A DNA stretch of 60,491 bases. Source: CAZSDW01 sp964605705. GTDB lineage: Bacteria > Fidelibacterota > UBA2242. Location of the stretch: positions 1 to 60,491 of the forward strand of contig CAZSDW010000019.1 of NCBI GenBank assembly GCA_964605705.1. Reading direction: 5' to 3'. The notes beneath the pieces are model-generated. The model was not told the origin of the DNA. It ran no database searches and was given only the letters and a program-made list of their open reading frames with translations. Of this stretch, positions 24,863 through 34,664 are shown in pieces; position 1 is the first letter of the stretch; the number at the start of each line of letters is the position of its first letter. Both the position numbers and the translations under genes were made by a program.

Positions 24863-27800
24863 TTAGCCTCGAATTGCAATGTTGACATCAAAGCCACCGT
24901 TGCGGGTAATACGCTTTCCGGTTCTGGCGTTAAAACTTTCGCCATATGAGTAGAATATACCACCGGTAACTTTTTGAGTAAATGAATAACTGATCCGCGG
25001 TTCGACTTTCCAATTGCGGTTTTCCTGCTGCACTGCAAAATCTTCGGTTGCCGAGTTTTTCCCCTCTGAAACCGAGGAGCTGTAATCAAAGGTCATGGTG
25101 AACGTAATCGTGTTATCCAGGCGTTTTTTCTTTAAAAAGGGGATCGGGATGGTCATGCCGCCTTTTTTCTGATAATTCATGGAAGCGTTAATATTCTGGT
25201 CGCGGACAACATTGGCGCCGCCATTTGCCAGATTGGTGATGGTTTTACCCATGGTCATTCTGAGAGTTGAGCTGATATTGTTTTTGAATTGCATGGATAG
25301 TCCGACCAATGGTTGAAAATAGGTTTTGTAGGAGGCGCTTTGAATTTCGCCATTGCGATATACGATGGCTTCTTTTCCGGAAAAGCCATGGTCGAGCGAA
25401 AGTTTCTTGAAGATGCCGGACAGAAAACGGATCTTTTCAAGGCTCGCAATATTTAATGTCCAACCGGGAAAAGGAATTCCCTTTTTGCCGGTATTGTCAA
25501 AAGTGAGATAATCTCTGGTGATATTGTGACTTTTATTGCCCTGAGATTCGGACCACGCCATATTCTGTGCGAAGGAGAAGGATGTATTGATATTATTGGT
25601 TATTTTGACGCCACTCCGCACGCTGGCATCGGAATTAACGGAAATATTATCCGGAAAAGAGCTGGCTTCTTCGGTGATTATTTCCAGTTCCGGATCGGTA
25701 GCAAATCCCATGCGATAAGCAAGGTCTGGTGTTCCCACACGCCCAAGATTGCGCACACTTTGACTGGTGGAATAGCTGATCTGAACCGGTTGAATACGAT
25801 CCAGAACCTTGTAAAGTTGTTCAAGTATTACAATTTCAGAAGTTTTTTCTTTGGACGCCTCTTCCTTTTTGGTGTCCTGGGAATTATTGCGGGAACGGGA
25901 AGAACTGCGAGTGGCGGTACTACCTGAGCCACCCGGACGGTGTGATGAGCTTGAGGCGGATTTGGGCGTATAAACGGATTTCAGCATTTCCGCCAGACTC
26001 AGGCTGAAGGATGTGGAAATACGGTTCTGGTTGCTTAACTGGTCGATACTTTTTGAACTGCTGGCAACCGGCTCTGCCCAGCTGTAATTAGCGCTGTAGC
26101 TCAAACTCGGCGAAAACCAGCTGAAGATTTTGGGTGAAAATGTGGAGGTGTAACTTTCGGCTATGTTTATCGGAATGCCGGGATTTAATTCCTGGACGGC
26201 TTTCAGTTTATTATCACGAAAATCGATCAGGCTGGTCTTGATTTTTTGGGAATAATTCAAATTCAGATTGTCAAACATTTTATAGCTACCGGTAATAGAA
26301 CGATTCAAACCAAAGTCATATGGATATTTTATTTCTCCGTTGCGAGGGATATTTGTGGATTGGGTCTCGTTCGCATCCATGGAAAAATCGAGGCTGCTGG
26401 GTGTATAATACCAGCGAAAATCCCCCAGTTTTTCACCAATTATCGGGACATTCCTGATCCATTTGAACGGCTGAATAAAGTTATCGCGACCGAAAGGAAC
26501 CTTATATGAAATACTTCCCTGGTAACTCTCGGTTTCCTGTTTCACATAGGAGACCGAGGAGCTGTTGGACCATTGGGCATTGGCGGATAGGCGCAGCTGA
26601 TCAATGGTATATTTTGTCAGCCAGAAGTCCGAGACCCGTTTACTGTAAGAAGTGTTGATCCCATAGGATTCGGAAAGGGAAAGAATGCTATCAGCCGGGC
26701 TGCCACCGGCGAGAATGTCAGTTCCCGGGACAAATTTAGGGGCGCTGTATTTACTGGTGTAGGAGCCCGATACCGGTAGCTGAAGTCCCCAACTGGCGGG
26801 TGTGAATTTGTTTAATGAAACGCTGCCCCGGGCTGAAAAGTTACGCGAGGTATTTAATCCGGATGGCTGCAGAGAAGGGCGCTGTTCGACCGTATGAAAA
26901 TCAGCGTCTTTTCGATCAATTCCGACATCGAATTTCATCAGGTCGGCGACAGACAGGGTGGCTTTGGTTCGATAGGCAACCCCTGCATTTCGGCGAACAC
27001 CAGACAGTCGTAACTCATCCAGCCAAACCTCACCAAAAACCGTATTGTCATAACGGGGGAGCGGAAAAGACTCATCGAAATCATTGAGAGCATATTTCTG
27101 GTTGAGCACACCGATTTCCAACTGCTGAATTCGCGAGATTGCCGGATTTCCCCAGATGATAATCTCAACACCGGTATATTCTCCGTTTTTTACTTCACGC
27201 CAGCGACGCTGCAGAATATCACCGTTATCATCATAAATAATGCTGTACTGTTTCGGGACGGCATCGTTGTCTGGAAAATCCTGCTCAGATATATAGCTCT
27301 TGAGACTGGTCATGAAATCTAGGTCAATTTCAATGTTATTCCGTTTGTCCCAGCCGGGATATATCGGTCCGCGATATTCATAAAACTGTGGATTTTGACC
27401 GCCGCGCCCGAACCGGATAAAGAACTGCAATGGTGTCTTTTCACCCTCACTATAATATTTTGTACGGGTGTGAATGTTTTGACCATTAATGAAGAGTTTT
27501 AGTTTTTTGTAGGTGATATAACTGGCTTCTTCAAAGAGCACCTTCTTGGCTGCCGCCTTTTCACCCGGGTGAATTCCGTGACTGCCATCGAACCACATAA
27601 CCAGGGACTGTTCTTTCAGCTGAATTTCATTGATTGCATCGTATTCTCCCTGAACACCTTTTGGAGCAAAATAGGTGTCGGGATTGTCTTCCGAATTGAT
27701 AACACTGATGGCAAAAGCTTCATCATTCAGGACATAGTCGCCATCGTTTTCTGAGGCGATACCGAGTTCCTCCCATTCATTGCCAACCATTTCAATTTTT

Positions 27801-30800
27801 GCAAGCATGACAGAATCCTGACCGCTGACGCCGTCGATCCAGATACGACAGGCTTCAATAGTCTGCCAGCTGACCGAGCCGCCATTCTGGGCTTTCTGGA
27901 AGTCGTTTAATGGGATTCGATAAAGTTTCCAACCGGTATTCTTCCCGTTTTTAAATTTGGTTCGCCCGGCGACAAACTGGTCGTCTATCCGGTCGTCCAG
28001 TGAAAAATCAACCGTAAAATAATCATTCTTTAAATCCACGACATAATTGCGGTTCAAATCTTCGGAATCGGGGACATATCCGCTGGCATCCTTTATGCTT
28101 TTTTCAGTGCCATTGATATCGCGATAATTGGAAGATCCTTCGCTCCATTTCCAGTTGTCGCTGTGCGGATCAGTAAGACTGCGTTTGTACTGGGTGAGTC
28201 GCTCATCGCCGAATGGAATAGTTTCGCCGAAACTATTGATAATAAACTCATCTTCATCAAAGAGCCCATCAATACCGGTGTCCTCGCCATCATCCAAAAG
28301 ATCATTTCCAAGGGTAAAGCCGGCTTCCGGTTTGTCCTCAGTGTCCAGTTTACCGTTGACAATGTAATCTTCACTGATCTGTCCAAGGTCAACATGCATC
28401 TGTCCCGAATTACCGCGCACCCAGATTTCCAGAAATTTGGTTTTTGACTGATCATAGTAACTCGTTGGGAATGGGTAGGTAATCCCTCCCCAGGCAGCCT
28501 TCCGGGGAGCAACTGCGTCGGCAACCGCGATAGACCAGTCCGGATCCAGGGTCAACACCATAATTTCCGTCAGGTTATTCTGAGCCTGAGTGCTGACTTC
28601 TTTATTGGGCCAGATATTGGTTGTCGGCACACCGCCATACGGATTATACCAGAATAAAAACCCTCTTTCATTGTTTGTTTTACCAAGCGGTACCGATGAT
28701 GGTGCCCAGTATCGCTGCATGATCGGTGGTGATGTGATTCGTTTGGACCCTTCAAAATCATCGATAAACCCGACCCCATTTTTATCGCCGGTATCTTCGT
28801 TGTCAAGGGTGTTTGGATTGGGGCGTACCTGGGCAATTTCCCCTTCGAAGCTTATGGTGGATTGTTGATCCGTTTCAACGAGCGGCAGCCAGTTTACAGC
28901 CCGGGTTAAAAAGTTCAGGTCTTTATTAAGCCGACCATTTATGTCCCACACGAAGTTGCGCATCGGTTCGTAACCAACGTCCACTTTTTCGTCGATGACC
29001 GATTGGCTGAAGTACAGGGCGGTCCCACCGATAAAAGAATTTTCACCGAAGTCATATTGAGCGCGGGCGCCTAAAATTGTTTTTTTATCCAGCTGGAAAA
29101 ACTGGTTTCGTTCATATTTAATATCAAGTTTCGCGTCCGGGTTGAGAGCGTCCTGACGGAGCAATGTCAATGTTCCGGAAAAATAATCGATGGTATAGTC
29201 CACTCCCCGGGTAAGCGTTTCATTGCCGAGGGATACCGACTCACTATTTTCAATCACCATAGCGCCAAGGTTGATGATAGAACTGCGGTTTTCGTATTTA
29301 CATAATATCTTGAATTTTGAATCTTCAGTGATTTCACTCTGCTGGGTACGGTTGCTGTCATATAATGCCGAGGAACTATAGAGATCGCTGAGATTTGGGT
29401 TGTGTTCACCACTGACATCGTTTTCTATGTACTGAAACGGTCGCAAATAGGGAAACCACAACTCACCCGACTGGAGATTGATGATCGCCGGATTATCAAG
29501 ATCGACGACATCGTCCGGAGTTGGCGAACCGGATTGATCTTTTAAATCCAGTCCGAATTTCTGTAAAAAATTGATGCCATCGCTGGCAATGGCTTCATCA
29601 CCGGTTTCACCAAACATATAAACGATACTGAGCTCGAAACCCTCGGCATTGATTCCGGTTGTACCAAGGCTGTAAATGTTTTTAAACTCAAGGTCCCAGC
29701 AGGGATGACTGGGAATACTTTGTTGAGGTTTGATCAGTTTTAAAATAATATTGGAGGTGTCCGGTGAGCGCCAGTCTCCGTACTCCTCTATGGTGGTTCC
29801 GTTCGCATCGACGATTCTATAAACGACGGCTATGACATCCGATTCCTGGGCGGGCGCAGCCAGCCGGATAAATCCGAGGTTGGGATTGGCAATATAATCC
29901 TGCCCCAGATCAAGGCGTTTAAAAATTCGTTGTTCGATGAGGCTGGTATCCTGATCTGTCTGATTGGGATCGATGTAGGCATATCCGTACATGCTGCCCG
30001 CCACTTCATTGATGATGGATTGATACACCTCGAGGTCGGCTATAACCCGGTTGGGATTAAAATTGAAGATGCCGCCATTTTCCAGAAATCCGTCATAAAA
30101 GGTGCTGCGAAAATTATTATCTACGAAGAAATATTGTCCCTTCCGATAGTCATAATCCCTGATAGTTGTGACAGTCTGCTGGGCGCCACCGTCAACACTG
30201 AGTTTTTCCTTTTTACCCTTTTCCACACTGGCGATGGTGGTAATGTCCAGTCCGCCCAACTTCATCAGTGCCTTTAATCCAAAAAGACCGTTATTTTTAC
30301 CGGAGAAAGTCACGAACTGAGTTCCCGGCAGTGACAGAGCGACGTTACCGGCTTCAATCTTTTGGACAATGTCATCCTCTTCACCGGTATAGATAATCTT
30401 CAGGTTGTTTTCGAAATCGAAATCGCGTTCACTGTCCTGATCGACAAGAATACTGATCTTGTCACCGATTTTGCCCTCGATATTCAACTGCTGTTTCTGA
30501 TCAACGATGAAGGTTGTCGAAGAGCCAGCCTGGTAGCCGGTTCGGACCTGTGACTGCTGCTGGTTCTGCAGCCGTCCGTTGATATTGACATTCCCGGATA
30601 CTCGCAGGGAAACCCGTTGACCGGCAATATCGGCGCCGATCAGCTCCAGTTTTTCAGACCGAACGGCTTCTTTTTCACCGGAAAGCTCCTTGCTGCAAAT
30701 ATCATGAAGTTTGGTTCTGAGGTTGTATTGAGCCTTTAATTGATAGTATTGTTCAAGAGAAACGCTTCGTGAAGGAATCGAGTACAAACCCTCATATTCC

Positions 30801-31096
30801 TCATCAAAAATCAGGTTCTTTCCGGTGGCGTCAATCTGTTTTTTAGACGTCAATTTTGACAGGTAATTTATTTTTAAAATATAGCGGTTGAACAGGGCGG
30901 CATTCGGAGAAATTAGCGACAGACCTTTCGGCGGATCAAGGCTGATTGAACTGAATCGGTTTGACAGCCAGTCCACCTGTATTAGAAATCCGGTACCCCC
31001 CACCGCAGAATTTTCTTCCTGGGCGGTTATTGTCTGTAAGAGTACAAACAGAGTTAAAAAAAATATATATTTACCGATACGATTCAGGATCGTCAC
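24863..31096 (-). CDS. sprA: T9SS outer-membrane translocon SprA/Sov
   Basis: A 2077-residue protein, the giant barrel that forms the type IX secretion pore. A signal peptide ends TITA before QEEN. The N-terminal region contains the family signature: RVSGNVNINGRL, KIGDKISILVDQDSERDFDFENN, IYTGEEDDIVQKIEAGNVALSLPG and KALMKLGGLDITTIASVEKG. A middle part includes DDFEGSKRI and many Asp-rich turns, and the C-terminus is a very long series of barrel strands with Ser/Asn-rich loops. Length is a little below the roughly 2400 of Flavobacterium SprA. The start is a GTG at 31096 with a weak ribosome site. It heads a seven-gene operon with the glutaminyl cyclase gene two bases downstream. Confidence 0.95.
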   Translation of the reverse strand: MTILNRIGKYIFFLTLFVLLQTITAQEENSAVGGTGFLIQVDWLSNRFSSISLDPPKGLSLISPNAALFNRYILKINYLSKLTSKKQIDATGKNLIFDEEYEGLYSIPSRSVSLEQYYQLKAQYNLRTKLHDICSKELSGEKEAVRSEKLELIGADIAGQRVSLRVSGNVNINGRLQNQQQSQVRTGYQAGSSTTFIVDQKQQLNIEGKIGDKISILVDQDSERDFDFENNLKIIYTGEEDDIVQKIEAGNVALSLPGTQFVTFSGKNNGLFGLKALMKLGGLDITTIASVEKGKKEKLSVDGGAQQTVTTIRDYDYRKGQYFFVDNNFRSTFYDGFLENGGIFNFNPNRVIADLEVYQSIINEVAGSMYGYAYIDPNQTDQDTSLIEQRIFKRLDLGQDYIANPNLGFIRLAAPAQESDVIAVVYRIVDANGTTIEEYGDWRSPDTSNIILKLIKPQQSIPSHPCWDLEFKNIYSLGTTGINAEGFELSIVYMFGETGDEAIASDGINFLQKFGLDLKDQSGSPTPDDVVDLDNPAIINLQSGELWFPYLRPFQYIENDVSGEHNPNLSDLYSSSALYDSNRTQQSEITEDSKFKILCKYENRSSIINLGAMVIENSESVSLGNETLTRGVDYTIDYFSGTLTLLRQDALNPDAKLDIKYERNQFFQLDKKTILGARAQYDFGENSFIGGTALYFSQSVIDEKVDVGYEPMRNFVWDINGRLNKDLNFLTRAVNWLPLVETDQQSTISFEGEIAQVRPNPNTLDNEDTGDKNGVGFIDDFEGSKRITSPPIMQRYWAPSSVPLGKTNNERGFLFWYNPYGGVPTTNIWPNKEVSTQAQNNLTEIMVLTLDPDWSIAVADAVAPRKAAWGGITYPFPTSYYDQSKTKFLEIWVRGNSGQMHVDLGQISEDYIVNGKLDTEDKPEAGFTLGNDLLDDGEDTGIDGLFDEDEFIINSFGETIPFGDERLTQYKRSLTDPHSDNWKWSEGSSNYRDINGTEKSIKDASGYVPDSEDLNRNYVVDLKNDYFTVDFSLDDRIDDQFVAGRTKFKNGKNTGWKLYRIPLNDFQKAQNGGSVSWQTIEACRIWIDGVSGQDSVMLAKIEMVGNEWEELGIASENDGDYVLNDEAFAISVINSEDNPDTYFAPKGVQGEYDAINEIQLKEQSLVMWFDGSHGIHPGEKAAAKKVLFEEASYITYKKLKLFINGQNIHTRTKYYSEGEKTPLQFFIRFGRGGQNPQFYEYRGPIYPGWDKRNNIEIDLDFMTSLKSYISEQDFPDNDAVPKQYSIIYDDNGDILQRRWREVKNGEYTGVEIIIWGNPAISRIQQLEIGVLNQKYALNDFDESFPLPRYDNTVFGEVWLDELRLSGVRRNAGVAYRTKATLSVADLMKFDVGIDRKDADFHTVEQRPSLQPSGLNTSRNFSARGSVSLNKFTPASWGLQLPVSGSYTSKYSAPKFVPGTDILAGGSPADSILSLSESYGINTSYSKRVSDFWLTKYTIDQLRLSANAQWSNSSSVSYVKQETESYQGSISYKVPFGRDNFIQPFKWIRNVPIIGEKLGDFRWYYTPSSLDFSMDANETQSTNIPRNGEIKYPYDFGLNRSITGSYKMFDNLNLNYSQKIKTSLIDFRDNKLKAVQELNPGIPINIAESYTSTFSPKIFSWFSPSLSYSANYSWAEPVASSSKSIDQLSNQNRISTSFSLSLAEMLKSVYTPKSASSSSHRPGGSGSTATRSSSRSRNNSQDTKKEEASKEKTSEIVILEQLYKVLDRIQPVQISYSTSQSVRNLGRVGTPDLAYRMGFATDPELEIITEEASSFPDNISVNSDASVRSGVKITNNINTSFSFAQNMAWSESQGNKSHNITRDYLTFDNTGKKGIPFPGWTLNIASLEKIRFLSGIFKKLSLDHGFSGKEAIVYRNGEIQSASYKTYFQPLVGLSMQFKNNISSTLRMTMGKTITNLANGGANVVRDQNINASMNYQKKGGMTIPIPFLKKKRLDNTITFTMTFDYSSSVSEGKNSATEDFAVQQENRNWKVEPRISYSFTQKVTGGIFYSYGESFNARTGKRITRNGGFDVNIAIRG

Positions 31097-31176
31097 CTGT
31101 TTTTGGGATTTAAAATTTTGTTTATATATTACTTAAATTGGATGTAGCAAGTTGGCTGGACGACACCTCAAGGTTT

Positions 31177-31779
31177 TTATAATCTTACTAATGGCAGCTG
31201 CTGTTGCAGTGATTTATACAGACGGGAAAATGCCAAACCGCGGTGACTGATAGCATTTTTTTCAGCGTGAGTCAATTCGGCAAAGGTTTTACCCTTTTCA
31301 GGTACAAAGAAGATTGGATCATATCCGAATCCCCCGGTTCCGCGTCTTTCGGTCAAAATTTTGCCTTCGATCGAGCCTTCTTCCGAAATTATCAGATCGG
31401 GATGATAAAAGAGGGCAACGGTTCTGAAGCGGGCATTGCGTTTATTCTCCGGTATAGATGCTATCAGACCGATCATCTTTTCAACATTATCATCATATGT
31501 GGCGTTTTCTCCGGCAAATCGGGCGGAATAAACCCCCGGTGCACCATTCAATGCATCTACTTCGAGACCTGTATCGTCAGATATCGTGGGCAGTCCTGTA
31601 AATTTATTTAACATAGATGCCTTTTTTAATGCGTTGTCGTAAAGGGTGTTCCCGTCTTCGATAACCGGGGAAGCTTCAGGAAACTGATCCAGTGTAATGA
31701 GTTCCACATCCGGCAAGCGGAAGGTTTTACGGATTTCTTTAATCTTATCCTGATTATTCGATGCAATAAGTATTTTCAT
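31177..31779 (-). CDS. rdgB: Non-canonical purine NTP pyrophosphatase (RdgB/HAM1)
   Basis: Start taken at the ATG ending at 31779 (MKILIASNNQDK), which matches the usual family N-terminus; the 14-codon extension is dropped. The 200-residue enzyme hydrolyses ITP, dITP and XTP to monophosphates, cleaning nucleotide pools. Motifs seen: ASNNQDKIKEI, ISDDTGLEVDALNGAPGVYSARFAG, GFGYDPIFFVPEKGKTFAELT and KNAISHRGLA. Upstream is a TTGACA-type promoter. It is followed after 80 bp by sprA, which may share its transcript in the absence of a terminator. Confidence 0.95.
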   Translation of the reverse strand: MKILIASNNQDKIKEIRKTFRLPDVELITLDQFPEASPVIEDGNTLYDNALKKASMLNKFTGLPTISDDTGLEVDALNGAPGVYSARFAGENATYDDNVEKMIGLIASIPENKRNARFRTVALFYHPDLIISEEGSIEGKILTERRGTGGFGYDPIFFVPEKGKTFAELTHAEKNAISHRGLAFSRLYKSLQQQLPLVRL

Positions 31780-31823
31780 AGTTCGAATTTTATATGATGG
31801 CGATACAGTCAAAAATGCCAAAA

Positions 31824-31852
31824 ATGTTAGAGAAAAATCCCGTCAATGTCAA
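31824..31852 (-). promoter_or_regulatory. Predicted promoter of rdgB
   Basis: On the minus strand TTGACA (31852-31847), 17 bases, then TAACAT (31829-31824), 45 bp before the rdgB ATG. The promoter overlaps the hairpin that ends the preceding operon. Confidence 0.5.
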
Positions 31853-31870
31853 GCGAATTGAAGGGATTTT
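31833..31870 (-). terminator. Possible terminator of the GntR/ABC operon
   Basis: AAAATCCC (31870-31863 on the minus strand) can pair with GGGATTTT (31841-31834), followed by a run of T. The loop is long (21 bases), so strength is uncertain. It lies 65 bp behind the DUF2807 gene. Confidence 0.4.
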
Positions 31871-31935
31871 GCGACGAGAGTCACAGATATTTAAAATAAA
31901 TTGCGGTTTTAAAATATAATTTTTTGCAAATCTTT

Positions 31936-32637
31936 TCAGCGGTGACGAATGGAAACAGCGCCGGCAGTTTCTATATCTTGTGTGGAGACATCTCCATAAT
32001 ACACAATGGAGGATGCTCCATGGGCGCTGCCCCTCAGTTTACCACCGGTCATATTAAGTACAATCCGGCTGGCGCCATTGATATCTATATTTGCGTTTTC
32101 AATTGCGGAATTCCGCATATTAACATGAGTCGCACCATCACATTGGACATCCAGTGTGTTAATTGTGGAATTATTGCCCCTGATTTCCGCGGCTCCGGTA
32201 ATGGTTATTTTTAGGTTATCGCAGTTAAAATCTGCAAATTCCATTGAAACACCATCCTCCGTGTCAATGGATGTCAATGCCGGCATGCCAATGGTCGCCC
32301 GGAAATATTCATGCTGTCTGTCCCGGGAAATATCATTGGTGAGGATCAACTCGTTATCCCAGGCAGATACGCTGATTTCGTCAATTAATTCTTCCGGAAA
32401 TTCAACGGTAACCGTATAATTATCATTCCGAACGATATCAATCCGCCAGGCGCCCTCAGCCCGGATAGCATCAAAATCGGAAAAATTGTATTTTTTAGAG
32501 ATCATGTTATCATTTGAATATTTTTTATGACCAGAACCGGCTTTGTTGATCATAATCCGGCTGGAAATCACCAGTCCCGTAATGATCAGCAAAATGACCA
32601 ATATGGTAACGATTAAAGTTTTGTTGCTGTTTTTCAT
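31936..32637 (-). CDS. Membrane-anchored DUF2807 (head GIN domain) protein
   Basis: Start placed at ATG 32637 (MKNSNKTLIVT) because GGAG stands six bases before it; the ATG at 32661 would overlap the GntR stop. The 233-residue protein has one N-terminal membrane helix (LIVTILVILLIITGLVI) and then a right-handed beta-helix-like repeat with ITITGAAEIRGNNSTINTLDVQCDGATHVN and DINGASRIVLNMTGG. This is the DUF2807/head-GIN pattern (putative adhesin-like domain). These proteins are exposed outside the inner membrane; the molecular role is not established. It is the last gene of the ABC/GntR operon, so it may serve as an envelope-stress sensor or effector (inference). Confidence 0.82.
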   Translation of the reverse strand: MKNSNKTLIVTILVILLIITGLVISSRIMINKAGSGHKKYSNDNMISKKYNFSDFDAIRAEGAWRIDIVRNDNYTVTVEFPEELIDEISVSAWDNELILTNDISRDRQHEYFRATIGMPALTSIDTEDGVSMEFADFNCDNLKITITGAAEIRGNNSTINTLDVQCDGATHVNMRNSAIENANIDINGASRIVLNMTGGKLRGSAHGASSIVYYGDVSTQDIETAGAVSIRHR

Positions 32638-32647
32638 AGGAGCTCCA

Positions 32648-33001
32648 TTATTGTTTATCATAGAGAGTTTTCAGTTCTGCCATATCAACGTTCAATAGTT
32701 TCATCATTTTAAAAATTTGAGGCAACTGAATATTGAGGAATTCGTTTTTTTTAAGCTGGCGGGTGAGGGGCAGAGCATTTTCCGTAATGAAATACCCAAT
32801 TCCCCGGCGATTCTGGATGATCTCTTTGTCCTGAAGATAGGTATAGGTGCGCATGACAGTGTTCGGATTTACCTCCAGGGAAACTGCCATTTCCCGGATG
32901 GATGGGATTTTAGTTTCCCCAGCCCATTCACCGGATAAAATATTCTCACAGATTATATCGGCAATCTGGAGGTAAATTGCCTGGTCCTTTCCAAATTCCA
33001 T
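32648..33001 (-). CDS. GntR-family transcriptional regulator, YtrA subfamily
   Basis: A 117-residue repressor. The N-terminal winged helix-turn-helix has YLQIADIICENILSGEW, KIPSIREMAVSLEVNPNTVMRTYTYLQ and a wing with NRRGIGYFI. Only a short helical tail follows, as in YtrA-type regulators that control ABC transporter operons in cis. The gene lies one base after the permease gene. A perfect 11-base inverted repeat just downstream of the operon -10 is the obvious operator (34636-34663). The expected model is autorepression relieved by an envelope or cell-wall-active compound, as in Bacillus YtrA (established for the family; inferred here). Confidence 0.92.
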   Translation of the reverse strand: MEFGKDQAIYLQIADIICENILSGEWAGETKIPSIREMAVSLEVNPNTVMRTYTYLQDKEIIQNRRGIGYFITENALPLTRQLKKNEFLNIQLPQIFKMMKLLNVDMAELKTLYDKQ

Positions 33002-33002
33002 C

Positions 33003-33779
33003 CTAAACCTCCTTTTCTCTGAGTCTTAGATAACTTAAAATCCAGAAAAAGGGCGCTAATACAATCCAGAAAAGGTATTTTACAATTGTCAGTAAAGTCT
33101 CACCAAAGTTCTCAAAGACGCTGACGTCAGAAAAAACATGCTGATCAAAAAACTGCATACCGTGGAAAAAGTCGCAATATACAATTCTGAATACGATTGA
33201 AGCATAAATCCCCAGGATAACAGCCAGGGCGAATAACGATACCCCGGTTTTCATAAAAGCATGCTTTTTAAAGTAGCTGCTCCCGAACAGAAAAAGCGAT
33301 TGTGTCACCAGATAAATGGCGACGACCAGCAACATGTCATGATCAAATGGATTGAGTATCGGAAATCCCCAATCGGAAAAAATCATTGAAATCAGTAATG
33401 AAAGCAGATTTAAGAGAATATAAAAGGCAATGCCAATCGGGACAAAAACAACCGTGGTTAACAATAGACGGCTGGTGAATTTTTCAAAGATTGTTGCCGG
33501 CAGCATGAAGAATGCGGTGTTCTTTTGGGGACGATGAATCTCGGCAAATACGCCGGCGCTCAATATAAAACCGGCAATAAACAGAGCTGTTGGGAAAAAT
33601 CCGATATGGAATTCATAACTGATATCAGCCGGTGAAAAGAATATTTGCGGCAACACGGAAATAAAATAGATAGCCGCCACAGTACCGGCGCCGATTAGCA
33701 GTGTACGGTAGTTGCGAAACAGGTCGTTTCTTAGTAGTAATAGAAAACGTCTGAAGTTAAATATATTATTGGAGTTCAT
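33003..33779 (-). CDS. ABC transporter permease, six helices
   Basis: A 258-residue membrane protein with about six hydrophobic segments (for example LLIGAGTVAAIYFISVLP, PTALFIAGFILSAGVFAEI, LLTTVVFVPIGIAFYILLNLLSLLISMIF). It has an N-terminal cytoplasmic arginine-rich part (FRRFLLLLRNDLFRNYR). The segment FAEIHRPQKNTAFFMLPAT is typical of ABC-2-like permeases near GntR/YtrA regulators. It directly abuts the ATPase gene (stop and start touching) and should form the translocation pore. The substrate is unknown; export of a lipid or antimicrobial compound is a common role. Confidence 0.85.
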   Translation of the reverse strand: MNSNNIFNFRRFLLLLRNDLFRNYRTLLIGAGTVAAIYFISVLPQIFFSPADISYEFHIGFFPTALFIAGFILSAGVFAEIHRPQKNTAFFMLPATIFEKFTSRLLLTTVVFVPIGIAFYILLNLLSLLISMIFSDWGFPILNPFDHDMLLVVAIYLVTQSLFLFGSSYFKKHAFMKTGVSLFALAVILGIYASIVFRIVYCDFFHGMQFFDQHVFSDVSVFENFGETLLTIVKYLFWIVLAPFFWILSYLRLREKEV

Positions 33780-34622
33780 TTATGCCTCCCGAGTGAAAAG
33801 ATCACTCATGTGTTGCTGATTGTTAATGACGGCATTAAACAACAACTCGATGTCGAGGTTGCTGTCAGCATTGCCGCGGTTTTCCTGGATGACAACATAA
33901 CCACCGAGCGTTTTCTCGGCATAGAGCACCTGCTCTGCGGCGGGTTCCGTTTTCTGAAGTTGGACAGACAGTTTTTTTGATATAGATTCAATAGTCTGGT
34001 TGAAAATGATTTTTCCGTTATCAAGAATAATAATCGGATCAATCAGATTACCGATATCACGAACCTGATGGGTGGAAATAATAATTGTCCGCTTTTCATC
34101 CAGGGATGCCGCCATCAGTTTTCGGAACTGGCTTTTGCTGGGTATATCCATCCCGTTTGTGGGTTCATCAAGTATCAGCAGACGACAATTGGTTGCCAGT
34201 CCGAAAGCCACGAGAAATTTTTTCTTTTGACCATAGGATAAAGAAGTAAGCCGATCATTCAAGGGCAGCTCAAAAGTGGTAATGTATTCTTCAAAAGCCC
34301 GGGTGCTGAAATCCGGATAAAATGGCGAGTAAAGCCGGACATATTCTTTGAACTTGAGTGCCGGTGTGTAAAATTCTTCGGAAATAAAATAGATGTCTCT
34401 TAGCATTTCTGCGGGACGCACATGCGGGGAAAAGCCCATCACAGTAGCATCACCTTTTTGAGTGAAGATCAACCCGCAGATAATTTTCAAAAGGGTAGTT
34501 TTACCGGCACCGTTTTTTCCAAGCAGACCATAAATATTGCCATCGCTGATACTCAGGTTAAGGTTTTCAAAAAGCGGCGCCTTGTTTTTGTAGGCGAAGG
34601 TTACATTCACAAATTCAATCAT
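33780..34622 (-). CDS. ABC transporter ATP-binding protein
   Basis: A 280-residue ATPase. Walker A is GLLGKNGAGKTTLLK, the signature motif is LSYGQKKKF (the usual LSGGQ is changed to LSYGQ), Walker B is LLILDEPTNGMD, and the switch His is in IIISTHQVRDIG. The C-terminal 70 residues form the usual extension of drug/lipid-type ATPases. It is the first gene behind the predicted promoter and palindromic operator and forms the ABC unit with the following permease. Expression should therefore be set by the GntR regulator of the same operon. Confidence 0.95.
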   Translation of the reverse strand: MIEFVNVTFAYKNKAPLFENLNLSISDGNIYGLLGKNGAGKTTLLKIICGLIFTQKGDATVMGFSPHVRPAEMLRDIYFISEEFYTPALKFKEYVRLYSPFYPDFSTRAFEEYITTFELPLNDRLTSLSYGQKKKFLVAFGLATNCRLLILDEPTNGMDIPSKSQFRKLMAASLDEKRTIIISTHQVRDIGNLIDPIIILDNGKIIFNQTIESISKKLSVQLQKTEPAAEQVLYAEKTLGGYVVIQENRGNADSNLDIELLFNAVINNQQHMSDLFTREA

Positions 34623-34635
34623 TTTTCGCTCCGTT

Positions 34636-34663
34636 TTAGTGTATTAATTAACTAATACACTAA
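34636..34663. promoter_or_regulatory. GntR/YtrA operator palindrome
   Basis: Perfect inverted repeat: TTAGTGTATTA (34636-34646), six bases, TAATACACTAA (34653-34663). It lies between the -10 and the ATPase start codon, where a repressor would block initiation. GTATTA...TAATAC halves fit YtrA-like sites. Confidence 0.75.
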
Positions 34664-34664
34664 T

